64,000 nucleotides of DNA from a virus. The notes beneath the pieces are model-generated. The model worked only from the letters and a program-made list of their open reading frames with translations. It had not been told where the DNA came from and did no database searches. The position numbers and the translations under genes were made by a program. This document shows positions 35,764-45,513 of the stretch, in pieces. Where the stretch lies: the IMG/VR virus record IMGVR_UViG_3300042519_001303, positions 1 through 64,000 of that record; one strand, given 5' to 3'. Within the stretch, counting starts at the first letter, position 1; every line of letters starts with the position of its first letter.

Positions 35764-37016
35764 TGGCTTCCAGCGAGCTATACCTAGTTTCAAAAATCAT
35801 TCAAGAAAAAGACTTAAATACTCCAATCAAGGCCGGTTTGAAAGTTGACCACTTTACTGGTTCATGGCCTGAGATATGGTCATGGCTATTGGAGTTCAAC
35901 CGCGTTCATGGTGCAGTTCCTACCGAACGTGTGTTCAACCAAGAATTTGGAGATGTCACATTAGAAGATGCCTCTGGAGAAACTTTCTCTAGGTTGATTG
36001 AAGAAGTGGTAGCAGGGTTTAGAAGAAGAACCATTATGGATTCTTTGTCTCATGCAATTCCTGCGATTGACGCAAACAACCTTGAAGAGGCAATGGCCGC
36101 TCTATCCGTAGGTTTACAAAAAGCATCTGTTGATGCTGCCCGCCTTAGAGATATTGACATTATTCAAAACTGGGAAAACAGAATGGCCCGCTATGAGGTA
36201 ATGCGGAATACCCCAAACGCTCTTCGTGGTATTCCAACTGGCTTTCATGGTCTTGACAAAATCACACACGGATTACGTCCACAGCAATTCATTGTGTTTG
36301 CTGGTGAACCAAAGCGTGGTAAGTCTTTGTTTGCTTTGATCCTTGCCAACTCTGCACACATCCACGGCAAGCGCCCACTCTTTGTTTCTTTTGAAATGAG
36401 CATTGAAGAACAAGAAGCACGGTATGACTCATTGATTTCCAAAGTACCGTATACCCGCATCTTGTCAGGTGACTTAAATAATGATGACATGGTAAAGATC
36501 CGCAAAGCCCTGAGCATTCGCAAGAACATGCACCCATTTGTTTTCAGTGAAGACACATCTTCTCTTACAACAGTTACAGCTCTTGCTGGAAAAGTTCAGG
36601 AGTATCAGCCTGATGTGTTGTTTGTTGATGGTGTGTACTTGATGGATGATGAGGAGGGTGAAGCAAAGGGAAGCCCCCAAGCCCTAACCAACATCACAAG
36701 ATCTTTGAAAAGACTTGCACAGCGTTTTGACATTCCTGTGGTTGCAACTACCCAGGTTCTTTCTTGGAAGCTAGGCAACAAAAAGACTCGTGCGGTTACA
36801 GCAGATGCAATTGGATACACCTCGTCATTTGCACAAGATGCAGACTTGATTCTTGGTGTTGAACGAAACCCAGATATGGAAGACCAAGCAATCATTAGAG
36901 TTGTACTAGCACGAACAGCACCTACTGGTGAAGTACACGTTAAGTGGGACTGGACTACTATGGAGTTTGAGGAGGTATCAGACTATGACGACCATATCAA
37001 CCCCTCATTCGACTAA
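35763..37016 (+). CDS. dnaB: Replicative DNA helicase, DnaB-like
   Basis: 417 residues from ATG 35763 (GGAG six bases before; ATG 35760 possible). N-terminal domain about 1-130; RecA-like ATPase after it with GEPKRGKS (181-188), a Walker B-like DVLFVDGVYLMDD and the FAQDADLIL segment. It unwinds DNA ahead of the polymerase as a hexamer. Flanked by loader and primase genes, forming a compact replisome operon. Confidence 0.9.
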   Translation: MASSELYLVSKIIQEKDLNTPIKAGLKVDHFTGSWPEIWSWLLEFNRVHGAVPTERVFNQEFGDVTLEDASGETFSRLIEEVVAGFRRRTIMDSLSHAIPAIDANNLEEAMAALSVGLQKASVDAARLRDIDIIQNWENRMARYEVMRNTPNALRGIPTGFHGLDKITHGLRPQQFIVFAGEPKRGKSLFALILANSAHIHGKRPLFVSFEMSIEEQEARYDSLISKVPYTRILSGDLNNDDMVKIRKALSIRKNMHPFVFSEDTSSLTTVTALAGKVQEYQPDVLFVDGVYLMDDEEGEAKGSPQALTNITRSLKRLAQRFDIPVVATTQVLSWKLGNKKTRAVTADAIGYTSSFAQDADLILGVERNPDMEDQAIIRVVLARTAPTGEVHVKWDWTTMEFEEVSDYDDHINPSFD

Positions 37017-37902
37017 CTTGGCCCAAGTCCTAGAATCACTAGGGGTAGAGGTTAAAAGAGTTGGCGACAAAGAAATAACTGGTAAGTGCCCAGTCCACAT
37101 CAGAACGGTTGGCAAACCAGATAATTCTCCATCTTGGAGCATGAATGCTACAACTGGGTTATGGATCTGCTTTTCATGTGGAGCACGTGGGTCACTCTCA
37201 TCTCTCCTGTATGAGCTCTCAGGTGGTGACTCTGGGATTGAAATACAGAAGATGATTGTTGATGCAAGCTACAAAACCTTGATAGAGGGCAAAGCCCCAC
37301 AAGAAGATGTGTTTGTAGATCGCGATGCTTTCTTTGGATTTGACCGAGTTCCAGAACGGCTATGCAACTCTCGCAACTTAGACCCTGAGATAACACATCG
37401 CTATGGTGTACGTTGGAACCCAAAGAACAAAGCTTGGGCCATACCCATCATGTCTGCTACCGGACGGTTAGATGGTTGGCAAGAAAAAAGATTAGGTAGT
37501 GTATTAAACTTTCCAACTGGGGTAAAGAAGTCTAAGACTCTATTCGGAGTTGAACGTTTCCGCAGCTCAACAGCAGTTATTGTGGAGTCACCATTAGATG
37601 TTATTAGACTTGCCAAGGTAACAGATAAGGCTCAAGCACTTGGAACTTTTGGAGCATACGTATCACAAGAGCAAATAGACCTTATACTACATTTAGCTGA
37701 TAAAGTTATAGTAGCAATGGATAACGACAAAGCTGGTGTAGAATCTAGTAAGAAGCTTTACCACGCACTTGGTACACCTCGCAAAGGTTTGTACTGGTGG
37801 AACTACAAAAATACTGATGCTAAAGATATAGGAGATATGACGGACGTTGAAATTGAGGTTGGTTTAGAAACAGCCAAGATTATGCCCCCATGGATTGCTT
37901 AG
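36985..37902 (+). CDS. DNA primase (zinc finger plus TOPRIM)
   Basis: 305 residues from ATG 36985 (GGAGG nine bases upstream, overlapping the helicase end). A CHC2-like zinc site (Cys35, His38, Cys62, Cys65 in CPVH ... CFSCG) precedes a TOPRIM domain with VIVESPLD (Glu201) and VIVAMDNDKAG (Asp246, Asp248). It should lay RNA primers. A DnaB-binding C-terminus is not obvious; the protein is shorter than bacterial DnaG. Confidence 0.9.
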   Translation: MTTISTPHSTNLAQVLESLGVEVKRVGDKEITGKCPVHIRTVGKPDNSPSWSMNATTGLWICFSCGARGSLSSLLYELSGGDSGIEIQKMIVDASYKTLIEGKAPQEDVFVDRDAFFGFDRVPERLCNSRNLDPEITHRYGVRWNPKNKAWAIPIMSATGRLDGWQEKRLGSVLNFPTGVKKSKTLFGVERFRSSTAVIVESPLDVIRLAKVTDKAQALGTFGAYVSQEQIDLILHLADKVIVAMDNDKAGVESSKKLYHALGTPRKGLYWWNYKNTDAKDIGDMTDVEIEVGLETAKIMPPWIA

Positions 37903-39450
37903 ATGTTTACAGGTTCCCTTTACCCCTACCAAGAAGAATCAGTTGAAAAGATGCTTGACCGTGGTCAAGTGCTTCTTGGGCTTGTCATGGGAGCAGGCAA
38001 AACCGTTACAACTATCTCTTGCATAGAAACCCTTTTAGTCAATAGAGACATTGACCGATGTTTAGTTGTTGTCCCAGCATCGCTCAAGTATCAGTGGAAA
38101 CGTGAAATACAGAGGTTTACAAACTCCAGAGTAACTGTTATTGATGGCCCTGCAAAGACTAGAGAGAAACTTTGGAAAGCAGCCATTTCATCACAGTATG
38201 TGATTGTTAATACTGAATGCCTTATTAGAGACCTAGATTTCTTTAAACGCATCCCATGTCAAGCAATTGTGGTGGACGAAGCAACCATGCTTAAATCTCG
38301 TTCAAGTAAACGATCTAAGATGGTAAAAAGGATATCCAAACCAATGGTCTATAGGTACGCCTTAACCGGCCAGCCAATTGAAAACCGACCAGAAGAGCTG
38401 TTCTCCATCATGGAGTTTGTTGACCCAACGGTACTGGGCCCATTTGATGCCTTTGACAGAACCTTTATAGTTCGTGATTACTATGGTAAACCCGTGCGCT
38501 ATAGAAACTTAAACAACCTACATTCTTCAATGGAAGACTGCATGATCAGAAAAACTAGAGAAGATATTGCTGATCAGCTTCCTGAAATTATCCACCAGTT
38601 AATTCCTGTACCATTTGATACCCACGGGGCAACATTATACAGAACTATTGCAACTGACCTGCTGCACCAGCTTCAGCAAGCCATGTCCAAACACGGTGGT
38701 TCTTTCAATCTATGGAAGCATTACAATGACCCAGCCTCCAACGAAGCACAAGGGCAGATCATGTCTAGATTAACTGTCCTTAGAATGCTATGTGACAACC
38801 CAAATCTGGTATCAAGATCCGCTGCAATATATGCAGATCCAAAACGCCCTAACGAGGGAAGCGCCTACGCATTTGATATTGATTCAAGAGGCTACTTATC
38901 TAAAGCAATAGACACCCCAAAACTTAATGCAGTAGTTGAGTACATTGAAGAAGTCCTTAGTGCAGACCCAAAAAATAAAGTAGTGCTATTTTCTTTCTTT
39001 AAAGAAAACCTAAGATTAATTAAGGAAGCTACTTCTAAGTTAACAAAGAGTGTTTTATTCATGGGAGGGATGTCAGCAGAAGATCGTGACAACTCTAAAC
39101 AGCAGTTTGGTACCGACCCAGACACTCGTTTATTCCTATCCTCCGACGCAGGTGGTTATGGTGTTGACTTACCTATGGCCAACTACCTAATTTCATATGA
39201 CCTTCCATGGAGCAGTGGAAAGCTCGAACAAAGAGAAGCAAGAATTATTAGACTTTCCTCAGAATTTCCTCACGTTACTATTGCAACTTTTGTTATGCAG
39301 GGTAGTATTGAAGAACGCCAATACGAAATGCTTCAACAAAAACGGTCAATCAATGAAGCATTCGTGGATGGCAAACACCATGATGTTCGTGGTGGGTTTG
39401 ACATAACACTAGGAAGCCTCACGCAATTCCTGCGTGAATCACACGTATAG
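37903..39450 (+). CDS. SNF2-type DEAD/DEAH helicase
   Basis: 515 residues starting directly after the primase stop. Motif I GLVMGAGKT (26-34), motif II DEAT (125-128), motif III ALTGQPIEN, motif V/VI near DLPWSSGKLEQREARIIRL. This order is that of SF2/SNF2-like helicases common in phage replication modules. Likely remodels forks or displaces proteins; polarity unknown. Confidence 0.88.
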   Translation: MFTGSLYPYQEESVEKMLDRGQVLLGLVMGAGKTVTTISCIETLLVNRDIDRCLVVVPASLKYQWKREIQRFTNSRVTVIDGPAKTREKLWKAAISSQYVIVNTECLIRDLDFFKRIPCQAIVVDEATMLKSRSSKRSKMVKRISKPMVYRYALTGQPIENRPEELFSIMEFVDPTVLGPFDAFDRTFIVRDYYGKPVRYRNLNNLHSSMEDCMIRKTREDIADQLPEIIHQLIPVPFDTHGATLYRTIATDLLHQLQQAMSKHGGSFNLWKHYNDPASNEAQGQIMSRLTVLRMLCDNPNLVSRSAAIYADPKRPNEGSAYAFDIDSRGYLSKAIDTPKLNAVVEYIEEVLSADPKNKVVLFSFFKENLRLIKEATSKLTKSVLFMGGMSAEDRDNSKQQFGTDPDTRLFLSSDAGGYGVDLPMANYLISYDLPWSSGKLEQREARIIRLSSEFPHVTIATFVMQGSIEERQYEMLQQKRSINEAFVDGKHHDVRGGFDITLGSLTQFLRESHV

Positions 39451-39457
39451 GAGAAAC

Positions 39458-39886
39458 ATGAGTACCAACTCAAAAATTCATGAAATTGATCTAGGACGAA
39501 TAGTTACTGAGTACGTAAACTTAAAGGGTCTTATTGAGAAATACCAAGAGCGCCTGGATCAGATTAAAAAAGAACTAAGCAGCCAAGTAGACTTTTACGG
39601 AGATGTTGATGATAAAGGCCATAAGTGGCTTCCTGCAGGAGAGCACCAACTAAAGAGAGAACGTCGTGTCTCTATCAACTTGGATAACCGAACTGCAGAA
39701 CAGTGGGCTAGAGCTAAAAACATGTGGGAAGACGTCTCTGAAGAAGTAAGAGTACTTAGCGAAGATAAGCTTTTAGGTAAAGTATGGGATAACCCAGAGC
39801 TAAAACTTGAGCTTGATGAGCTTTATGTCAAAAAGGAATCGTGGGCATTTAAAGTGGTAGAGGGTAAGAGCTACGGAGACGAATGA
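39458..39886 (+). CDS. Coiled-coil hypothetical protein
   Basis: 142 residues from ATG 39458 behind TAGGAGAAAC. Residues about 10-40 form a coiled coil (NLKGLIEKYQERLDQIKKEL); the rest is charged and may form a helical bundle. The same operon position in other phages often holds small replication accessory proteins. Not recognised. Confidence 0.55.
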   Translation: MSTNSKIHEIDLGRIVTEYVNLKGLIEKYQERLDQIKKELSSQVDFYGDVDDKGHKWLPAGEHQLKRERRVSINLDNRTAEQWARAKNMWEDVSEEVRVLSEDKLLGKVWDNPELKLELDELYVKKESWAFKVVEGKSYGDE

Positions 39887-40323
39887 TGCCTAGAGACCCA
39901 TTAGACTTCTTCAATGATCTACCTGACTATCCTGGTAAAACACCTCCTAAAAATAGGGAGAGTGTCAAGAAAAAAGATTCAAGACTTGAAGATAGACTAA
40001 ATGGTGCACGTGGTAAAGTCTTTCATATGTCTGGAGAAGAACGTGTGTTCTTTTCTGTTGGAGAACTTGCTAAAGCATTAGATAGAAAGCCGGTGACCAT
40101 TAGGATGTGGGAGCAACAAGGGTGGATACCTAGAGCCACCTTTAGAACTCCCACACCTCGTGGCCAACAAATTCCTGGAAAAACTTTGAAAGGTCGTAGA
40201 CTTTACAGTTTGGAGCAGGTAGAATTTCTGATTGACGCTGTTGATCAGTTTCAAATTTCCAATCCAGCAAAGGCCAACTGGGATGGATTCAGAAAATACA
40301 TAAAACAAAAATGGCCCAACTAA
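39883..40323 (+). CDS. MerR-type HTH DNA-binding protein
   Basis: 146 residues, ATGATGA overlap with the previous stop. Residues about 55-118 form a MerR-like winged HTH: VFFSVGELAKALDRKPVTIR, then MWEQQGWIPRATF and RRLYSLEQVEFLI. There is no effector or dimerisation helix, so it may regulate or act as an architectural factor. It sits inside the replication operon. Confidence 0.75.
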   Translation: MMPRDPLDFFNDLPDYPGKTPPKNRESVKKKDSRLEDRLNGARGKVFHMSGEERVFFSVGELAKALDRKPVTIRMWEQQGWIPRATFRTPTPRGQQIPGKTLKGRRLYSLEQVEFLIDAVDQFQISNPAKANWDGFRKYIKQKWPN

Positions 40324-40343
40324 CAAACACAAAGGAAAAAATC

Positions 40344-41039
40344 ATGAGCAGATACGACGATGACGACGAAACAGAAATCATGGAAGAAGCGGCAAAGCCA
40401 ACACGTGCTAGCCGCAAAATCGATGATGATGAAGATGACAAGCCCGCTGTGGCTACCAAAGTAATCCGTAGTGGTTGGGGTGCTGTAGAGCAAGCTAAAT
40501 CAGCAGATTCCCCATACGCACAGAGATTGCGCATCTCAGAAGATACAACCATTATCAAGTTTCTTGAAGATGAGCCGTACGCTACCTACCGCCAACACTG
40601 GGTAGAACGTACTGGTCAGAAGTCCTTTACTTGCATTGCTGATCTAGACCCCAAGGGTTGTCCGCTTTGTGATGCAGGTAGCCGACCCTCAACACGCTTT
40701 GCGTTTAACGTAGTGTTGCTATCTTCAGATGCTGAACCAATGCATAAGTCCTACGAAGTTGGTCCACGAGTTATTGACCAACTTAAGAACTTCCACATTG
40801 ATCCACGACAGGGACCACTTTCCAAGCACTACTGGGCGGTTAGCCGTTCAGGTAAGGGTGCAACTTCTGCAACCAATCATCAGTTGGTTAAGGAACGAGA
40901 TCTTGAAGAGTGGAACATTGACGGTCTTACCGAAGATGACTTGAAGACTTTCCGCAAGGATGCCTACACCCCTGAAATTATCCAAATCCCAACCCGCAAG
41001 GACCTTACTCAGATTGCCTTAGAAGATTTGGCAGACTGA
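40344..41039 (+). CDS. Single-stranded DNA-binding protein-like
   Basis: 231 residues from ATG 40344. N-terminal acidic/Lys tail, then a core: RISEDTTIIKFLEDEPYATY, QHWVERTGQKSFTCI, CPLCDAGSRP with a Cys pair that could complete a zinc site (Cys at CIADLDPKGCPLC). This arrangement is that of T4 gp32-like phage SSB proteins. Expected to coat unwound strands; located directly before the polymerase gene. Confidence 0.72.
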   Translation: MSRYDDDDETEIMEEAAKPTRASRKIDDDEDDKPAVATKVIRSGWGAVEQAKSADSPYAQRLRISEDTTIIKFLEDEPYATYRQHWVERTGQKSFTCIADLDPKGCPLCDAGSRPSTRFAFNVVLLSSDAEPMHKSYEVGPRVIDQLKNFHIDPRQGPLSKHYWAVSRSGKGATSATNHQLVKERDLEEWNIDGLTEDDLKTFRKDAYTPEIIQIPTRKDLTQIALEDLAD

Positions 41040-41040
41040 G

Positions 41041-43128
41041 ATGAACCAGTTGAATGGTTGCATGGGGGGCTTAACGGCCCCCCATGTTGTATCTACAATA
41101 GAAGAGTTACAGGAGATTGTAGCTACAATTACTGAGGTAGGGGCGTTTGCATTTGACGTTGAAACCCGAGGTATTGTAGAACGACATTCTGATGTTATGG
41201 CTTGGATTGACCAGGAATGGGAAACACACGCTACAACTATTAAAACAACCTCTGAAGATGTAATTGCCCGATCAAAAGAAATCCTTGTAAACAAATGGGC
41301 AAATACTCTTGCGTTAGATCCAATGCGTAATGAAGTCTTTTGGCTTGGTCTTGCTACAGAGGGGCATTCATGGGCAATCCCAATGGGGCACCCCAACGGT
41401 GAAATCATTATCCCCGAAGAACGTGGCGATGGTTCTACAATCCCACCAAGTGGTTACCGTAAACTCCTGGCTAATGGTAAGGAGTCAATGGCTAAGGGTA
41501 GGTATTATATCCCAGCAGTGTTTTCCCCTGCCCCGGAACAGCTGTCTCGAACTGAAGTTTTTAAGGAACTTGAACCCATATTCTTTGGTGATCTTGTTAA
41601 GGTCGGACATAACGTCAAATTTGACGCAAGATCTGTTCGTAAGTACTTTGATAATGAGTTGCCAGAAGGTCCATTTATTGACACTATGATTGCTCAGCAT
41701 ATTCTTAATGAGAACCTATCAGAGTACAGTCTTGACAAGCTTATAGCTCACAACTTTGGTGGGTTTAACCCTTACCATCAGGACGGTAAGCTTGGTGCAA
41801 TAATCACTCAGGTTCCTTTTTCAAAAGCAACAAAGTATGTGCACCTAGATGCCAAATGGACATGGCATTTGTACAAAATTCTTTGGCAGAAGATTCAAAA
41901 CAAAGAAGAGTTGTTGTCATGTCTGCGCCAAGACATGGAAGTTATCCGTGTGCTTATGGAAATGGAAGATACAGGTATCCCTGTTGACCATAGATCTATG
42001 AAGAAGTTAGGTGTTGAACTAGACAAAAATCTAAACAACCTGCTTCTAAATATGATGGACTACGCTCCCCCTGGATTTAACCCAGATAGCCCCAAGCATA
42101 AACAACAACTGTTGTTTACTAAGAAGCGAGAGGGGGGTCTTGGTCTAAAGCCCACCAAGTTTACAGAAAAGGGTTCAGCCTCAGTAGACGAAGAAGCTTT
42201 ACACAACCTTGAGGCCAAACACCCAATTGTTCCAATGTTGATTGACTGGGCAGAAACAAAAAAGGTCAAGTCAACTTATGTTGATGGTTTGCTCACAAAG
42301 TTAAACAAAGGCTCTCTACATCCGTCCTTCCACTTACACAGAACTGCTACGGGTCGTTTGTCCTCAAGCAACCCTAACTTACAGAACATCCCAAGAGACA
42401 GTAGCGTTCGTAGTTTGTTTGTGGCCACTCCAGGAAACGTTTTGTTAGTAGCTGACTATGACCAGATTGAACTGCGTGTCATGTGTATGTTCTCAGGGGA
42501 TAAGAAAATGAGTGAGTTCTTTCTCAATGGCGATGATATTCACTCTGGAGCAGCTGCTCTTATATTGGGTAAACCAGTTGAGGAAGTTACTTCAGAAGAA
42601 CGCCAACTTGGAAAAGGCGTTAACTTCTTAACTGCTTATGGTGGAGGCCCTCAAAAACTAGCAAGAACAACTGGCGTTGATGAAGAGCATGCACGGTTTG
42701 TTATTGACCAGTACTACAAGCAGTTCTCAGGAATAACTAAATGGAAGAAGTCCATCATTGATGAGGGTATAAAAATGGGGTATGTAAAAACTATCTCAGG
42801 TCGTCGTCGTAGACTTCCTGATTTACGATCAGATGATTACATGTTACGTTCTAGAGCAGAGCGTCAGGCTGTAAATGCAGTAGTACAAGGATCAGCGGCT
42901 GATATCTGTAAGAAAGCAATGATTGACGTTTATGAAGTACTCAAGTACACAGACTCTAATATAATTGTTCAGGTTCATGACGAACTAGTGGCCATGGTTC
43001 CAGAAGACTCAGTTGACATAATTCAGCCATTGTTTATAAATGCCATGGGTGATGGTAACATTATTAATGGAATACCATTGAGAGTGTCCTGTCACTCAGC
43101 TTATAACTGGTCGGAGGCGAAAGGATGA
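41041..43128 (+). CDS. DNA polymerase I family, with 3'-5' exonuclease
   Basis: 695 residues. Exonuclease motifs: FAFDVETRG (Asp39, Glu41), KVGHNVKFDAR and a later tyrosine-based region. A roughly 50-residue insertion (about 45-100) separates exo motif I from the next strand. Polymerase motif A LLVADYDQIELRV (Asp472), motif B RQAVNAVVQGSAADI, motif C QVHDELV (Asp647). No 5'-3' exonuclease domain is present. It overlaps the next gene by four bases. Confidence 0.95.
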   Translation: MNQLNGCMGGLTAPHVVSTIEELQEIVATITEVGAFAFDVETRGIVERHSDVMAWIDQEWETHATTIKTTSEDVIARSKEILVNKWANTLALDPMRNEVFWLGLATEGHSWAIPMGHPNGEIIIPEERGDGSTIPPSGYRKLLANGKESMAKGRYYIPAVFSPAPEQLSRTEVFKELEPIFFGDLVKVGHNVKFDARSVRKYFDNELPEGPFIDTMIAQHILNENLSEYSLDKLIAHNFGGFNPYHQDGKLGAIITQVPFSKATKYVHLDAKWTWHLYKILWQKIQNKEELLSCLRQDMEVIRVLMEMEDTGIPVDHRSMKKLGVELDKNLNNLLLNMMDYAPPGFNPDSPKHKQQLLFTKKREGGLGLKPTKFTEKGSASVDEEALHNLEAKHPIVPMLIDWAETKKVKSTYVDGLLTKLNKGSLHPSFHLHRTATGRLSSSNPNLQNIPRDSSVRSLFVATPGNVLLVADYDQIELRVMCMFSGDKKMSEFFLNGDDIHSGAAALILGKPVEEVTSEERQLGKGVNFLTAYGGGPQKLARTTGVDEEHARFVIDQYYKQFSGITKWKKSIIDEGIKMGYVKTISGRRRRLPDLRSDDYMLRSRAERQAVNAVVQGSAADICKKAMIDVYEVLKYTDSNIIVQVHDELVAMVPEDSVDIIQPLFINAMGDGNIINGIPLRVSCHSAYNWSEAKG

Positions 43129-43583
43129 TCATGGCTTCAAACCCAGTAGAAGAACGCAACTTCTATCTGACTCTATCTATATTGGAGGGTCAAAAGTTAG
43201 CTCACGCTGCTGGTTTTTCTGTACCATCCCCTGATGTTCAACAACATGAAATTATAGATACCATGCAAAAATGGTTTGTATTGTCTAATACCGGCGTATT
43301 ACACCATTTAAAAGAGTGTGCATCATGGATGATCACTGTTCTTAGAGAAAATAATGACTTTGACGAAGCTACATTAAAAGCAACTGAAAATATTATTACA
43401 TCATTTGGTGTGGCAACCATTGCACATCTAATAGATCAAGATATAATATCCATTGATGAAACAGCAGTAGACCCATCGTTTACCGAAAAAACTATGGAAT
43501 CTTTAGTTGGATTGATGCTTGCAGCAGCATTAGATGATCTAGACTATGACGAAGACGAGGAGGAAGACGAGGACTATGAGTAG
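43125..43583 (+). CDS. Acidic hypothetical protein downstream of the polymerase
   Basis: 152 residues, GGAGG seven bases before ATG 43125, overlapping the polymerase stop. Mostly helical with a strongly acidic tail (DDLDYDEDEEEDEDYE). Such a tail can mimic DNA or bind a basic partner. No family recognised; the gene is coupled to the polymerase. Confidence 0.55.
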   Translation: MIMASNPVEERNFYLTLSILEGQKLAHAAGFSVPSPDVQQHEIIDTMQKWFVLSNTGVLHHLKECASWMITVLRENNDFDEATLKATENIITSFGVATIAHLIDQDIISIDETAVDPSFTEKTMESLVGLMLAAALDDLDYDEDEEEDEDYE

Positions 43584-43980
43584 TGATTGGTGGTCAAAAA
43601 AACTAAGTGGAGACAAACCATCTCCGTCAACTAACCGTAGCTTTAACCCAGTTATACCTCCTACCTCTGGTGTCATTAGATTCCCACAACCAGTAATACC
43701 TCAACAAGGTCCCGACGAACCACAACGAGTTTTACGCCCAGATTTAGATTCACAAGCACAAATTACAATGGGTGAAGCGTTAAGACTATGGAAGGGTGGA
43801 GAAGCTGCCAAGAAACAAGGGGACGTTACTTGCCCTGAATGTGGTAGCCCTAACGTATTTACACGAAGTTCTAGAGCAGCAAGTACAAGTATTCAAGGTA
43901 AGTCACCAGCACCCAGATGTTTTGAATGTGGCTGGAATGGTATGTATGACCAAGCTTCCCAGAGTTCCTGGGGCGTCTAA
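43576..43980 (+). CDS. Zinc-ribbon protein
   Basis: 134 residues from ATG 43576, which overlaps the acidic gene's end. A Pro-rich N-terminal half precedes a four-Cys ribbon: CPECGSPN and CFECGWNG about 30 residues apart. It could bind nucleic acid or a replication/transcription protein. The function is unknown, but the zinc ribbon is clear. Confidence 0.65.
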   Translation: MSSDWWSKKLSGDKPSPSTNRSFNPVIPPTSGVIRFPQPVIPQQGPDEPQRVLRPDLDSQAQITMGEALRLWKGGEAAKKQGDVTCPECGSPNVFTRSSRAASTSIQGKSPAPRCFECGWNGMYDQASQSSWGV

Positions 43981-43994
43981 CAAAAAGGAAACAA

Positions 43995-45014
43995 ATGCGC
44001 ATTGATGCAACACGCGAGAGCCTTGATTCAATCATCTCCGCAATCAATAAAAAGTACGGCGAAAACATAATTGTCCAAGGTAATCAAGTCAAAGAAGAAG
44101 TACCTCGTATTACTACAGGCATTCTTGCATATGACCTAATGCTTGGAGGAGGCTGGCCAGCAAACCAGTGGTCTGAGATCATTGGAGATGAATCCTCAGG
44201 AAAAACTGCTCTTGCTTACAAAACTATTGCGGCTAATCAAGCAATAGATCCAGACTGGGTAGCAATGTGGATTGCCGCTGAAGAGTTTGTACCTGACTAT
44301 GCCAAAGCAATCGGTGTTGATCTTGACCGACTTTGGGTTGTTGAAACCAACGTTATGGAACAAGTCTATGATTTGATTATTCGTGCGATGGAAAACCGTG
44401 CGGTTGACTGCATTGTTCTTGACTCTTTACCCGCACTCGTCCCAGGCGACGAAGCAGAAAAAATGATGGATGAGTTTACAATGGGGTTAGGTGCACGTCT
44501 TACAGGTAAGTTCTTCCGTAAGAGTAGCAAGGCACAGAAACGCTCAATGGTCGTAGAAGATCGTGGTTGTACAGGATTGATCATTAACCAATGGCGTGAA
44601 AAGATTGGCGTAATGTATGGTGACCCACGCACCACCCCAGGTGGTAAGGCCAAGAACTTCCATTACTTTGCCAGAGTAGAAGTTAAGCGTGACGAGTGGA
44701 TTAAAGAAAAGGATGAGCCAGTAGGTCAAACCATCCGTGCTCGTACAATGAAAAATAAGACATACCGCCCACAGCAGGTTGCCGTCGTAGACTTCTACTT
44801 TTCAGAGGCAAACGGTTTTAAACTTGGGGAATTTGACACTATCAAAGATATCGTAAACATCTGTATCTCGGTAGAAATCATTACACGAGGTGGGGCGTAC
44901 TACAATTACAACGGGCAGAAGTGGCAAGGTAAGGAAGCATTACTTAATGCTGTTCGTGAAGATCTAGACATGCAAGCAGAATTACGACAGAAAGCTACGG
45001 AGTATTTCCTATGA
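43995..45014 (+). CDS. recA: RecA-family recombinase
   Basis: 339 residues. Walker A GDESSGKT (64-71), catalytic Glu96 in WIAAEEF, Walker B-like VDCIVLDSLPAL, and a segment like the L2 region near GCTGLIINQWREKIG. It forms filaments on ssDNA for recombination-dependent replication and repair. AAGGAA precedes the start. Neighbouring resolvase-like nucleases complete a recombination set. Confidence 0.9.
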   Translation: MRIDATRESLDSIISAINKKYGENIIVQGNQVKEEVPRITTGILAYDLMLGGGWPANQWSEIIGDESSGKTALAYKTIAANQAIDPDWVAMWIAAEEFVPDYAKAIGVDLDRLWVVETNVMEQVYDLIIRAMENRAVDCIVLDSLPALVPGDEAEKMMDEFTMGLGARLTGKFFRKSSKAQKRSMVVEDRGCTGLIINQWREKIGVMYGDPRTTPGGKAKNFHYFARVEVKRDEWIKEKDEPVGQTIRARTMKNKTYRPQQVAVVDFYFSEANGFKLGEFDTIKDIVNICISVEIITRGGAYYNYNGQKWQGKEALLNAVREDLDMQAELRQKATEYFL

Positions 45015-45340
45015 TGTTTGGTAGAGAAGAAAAGCGTTCAATAATGAAAGCTTCTAAGAAGCAAGAGAACCGTTCTGCAAAAATATATAAGGGTAGCCGT
45101 AATGCAGGATCAGGTTCAGGTTGGATGCGCAAGAATGACGTGCGTACCCATGAACTTCTTATTGAAAATAAACTTACAAATAATGTTAAATCATACTCAG
45201 TTAAATCCCAAGAGCTGGTAGAGTTAACACAACGTGCAGTACTAGAAGATAGATTACCGGTTTTGCAGTTTGATCTTGGTGGTCGTCATTATGTAGTACT
45301 AAACGAAGCCGACTTCCAAATGCTTATTGGAGAACAATGA
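45011..45340 (+). CDS. PD-(D/E)xK nuclease, resolvase-like
   Basis: 109 residues, overlapping the recA-like stop by four bases. Sequence GSGSGWMRKNDVRTHELLIE then NKLTNN shows an Asp and a Glu-x-x-Lys-like pair, then RLPVLQFDLGGRHYVVLNEAD. This looks like a small phage Holliday-junction-resolvase or PD-(D/E)xK nuclease. It would process recombination intermediates formed by the RecA. Confidence is moderate because the motif is short. Confidence 0.55.
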   Translation: MMFGREEKRSIMKASKKQENRSAKIYKGSRNAGSGSGWMRKNDVRTHELLIENKLTNNVKSYSVKSQELVELTQRAVLEDRLPVLQFDLGGRHYVVLNEADFQMLIGEQ

Positions 45341-45513
45341 ATAGGTATGATCAGTCAAGCTTAATAGAATATGGTTTATCTAAAGAAACAGATCAACCAG
45401 ATTGGCAAACTATTGCCAAGAACCTATATGAAGTTATTCAACAAGGTACCGAAATGCCTGTTCATATAGGATTACAATACATAGAAGACTACATTAAGGC
45501 GACTCGTGGATAA
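45337..45513 (+). CDS. Small hypothetical protein, 58 residues
   Basis: ATG 45337 overlaps the previous stop (ATGA) and opens 58 codons to TAA 45511-45513. Helical, acidic (MNRYDQSSLIEYGLSKETDQ, then YIEDYIKATRG). No domain. Coupled within the recombination operon. Confidence 0.5.
   Translation: MNRYDQSSLIEYGLSKETDQPDWQTIAKNLYEVIQQGTEMPVHIGLQYIEDYIKATRG

Noticed and set aside
36245-36895. Several leftward open frames across the DnaB gene
   Set aside because: Antisense to clear helicase motifs, mutually overlapping, with no start signals; shadows of biased codon use.
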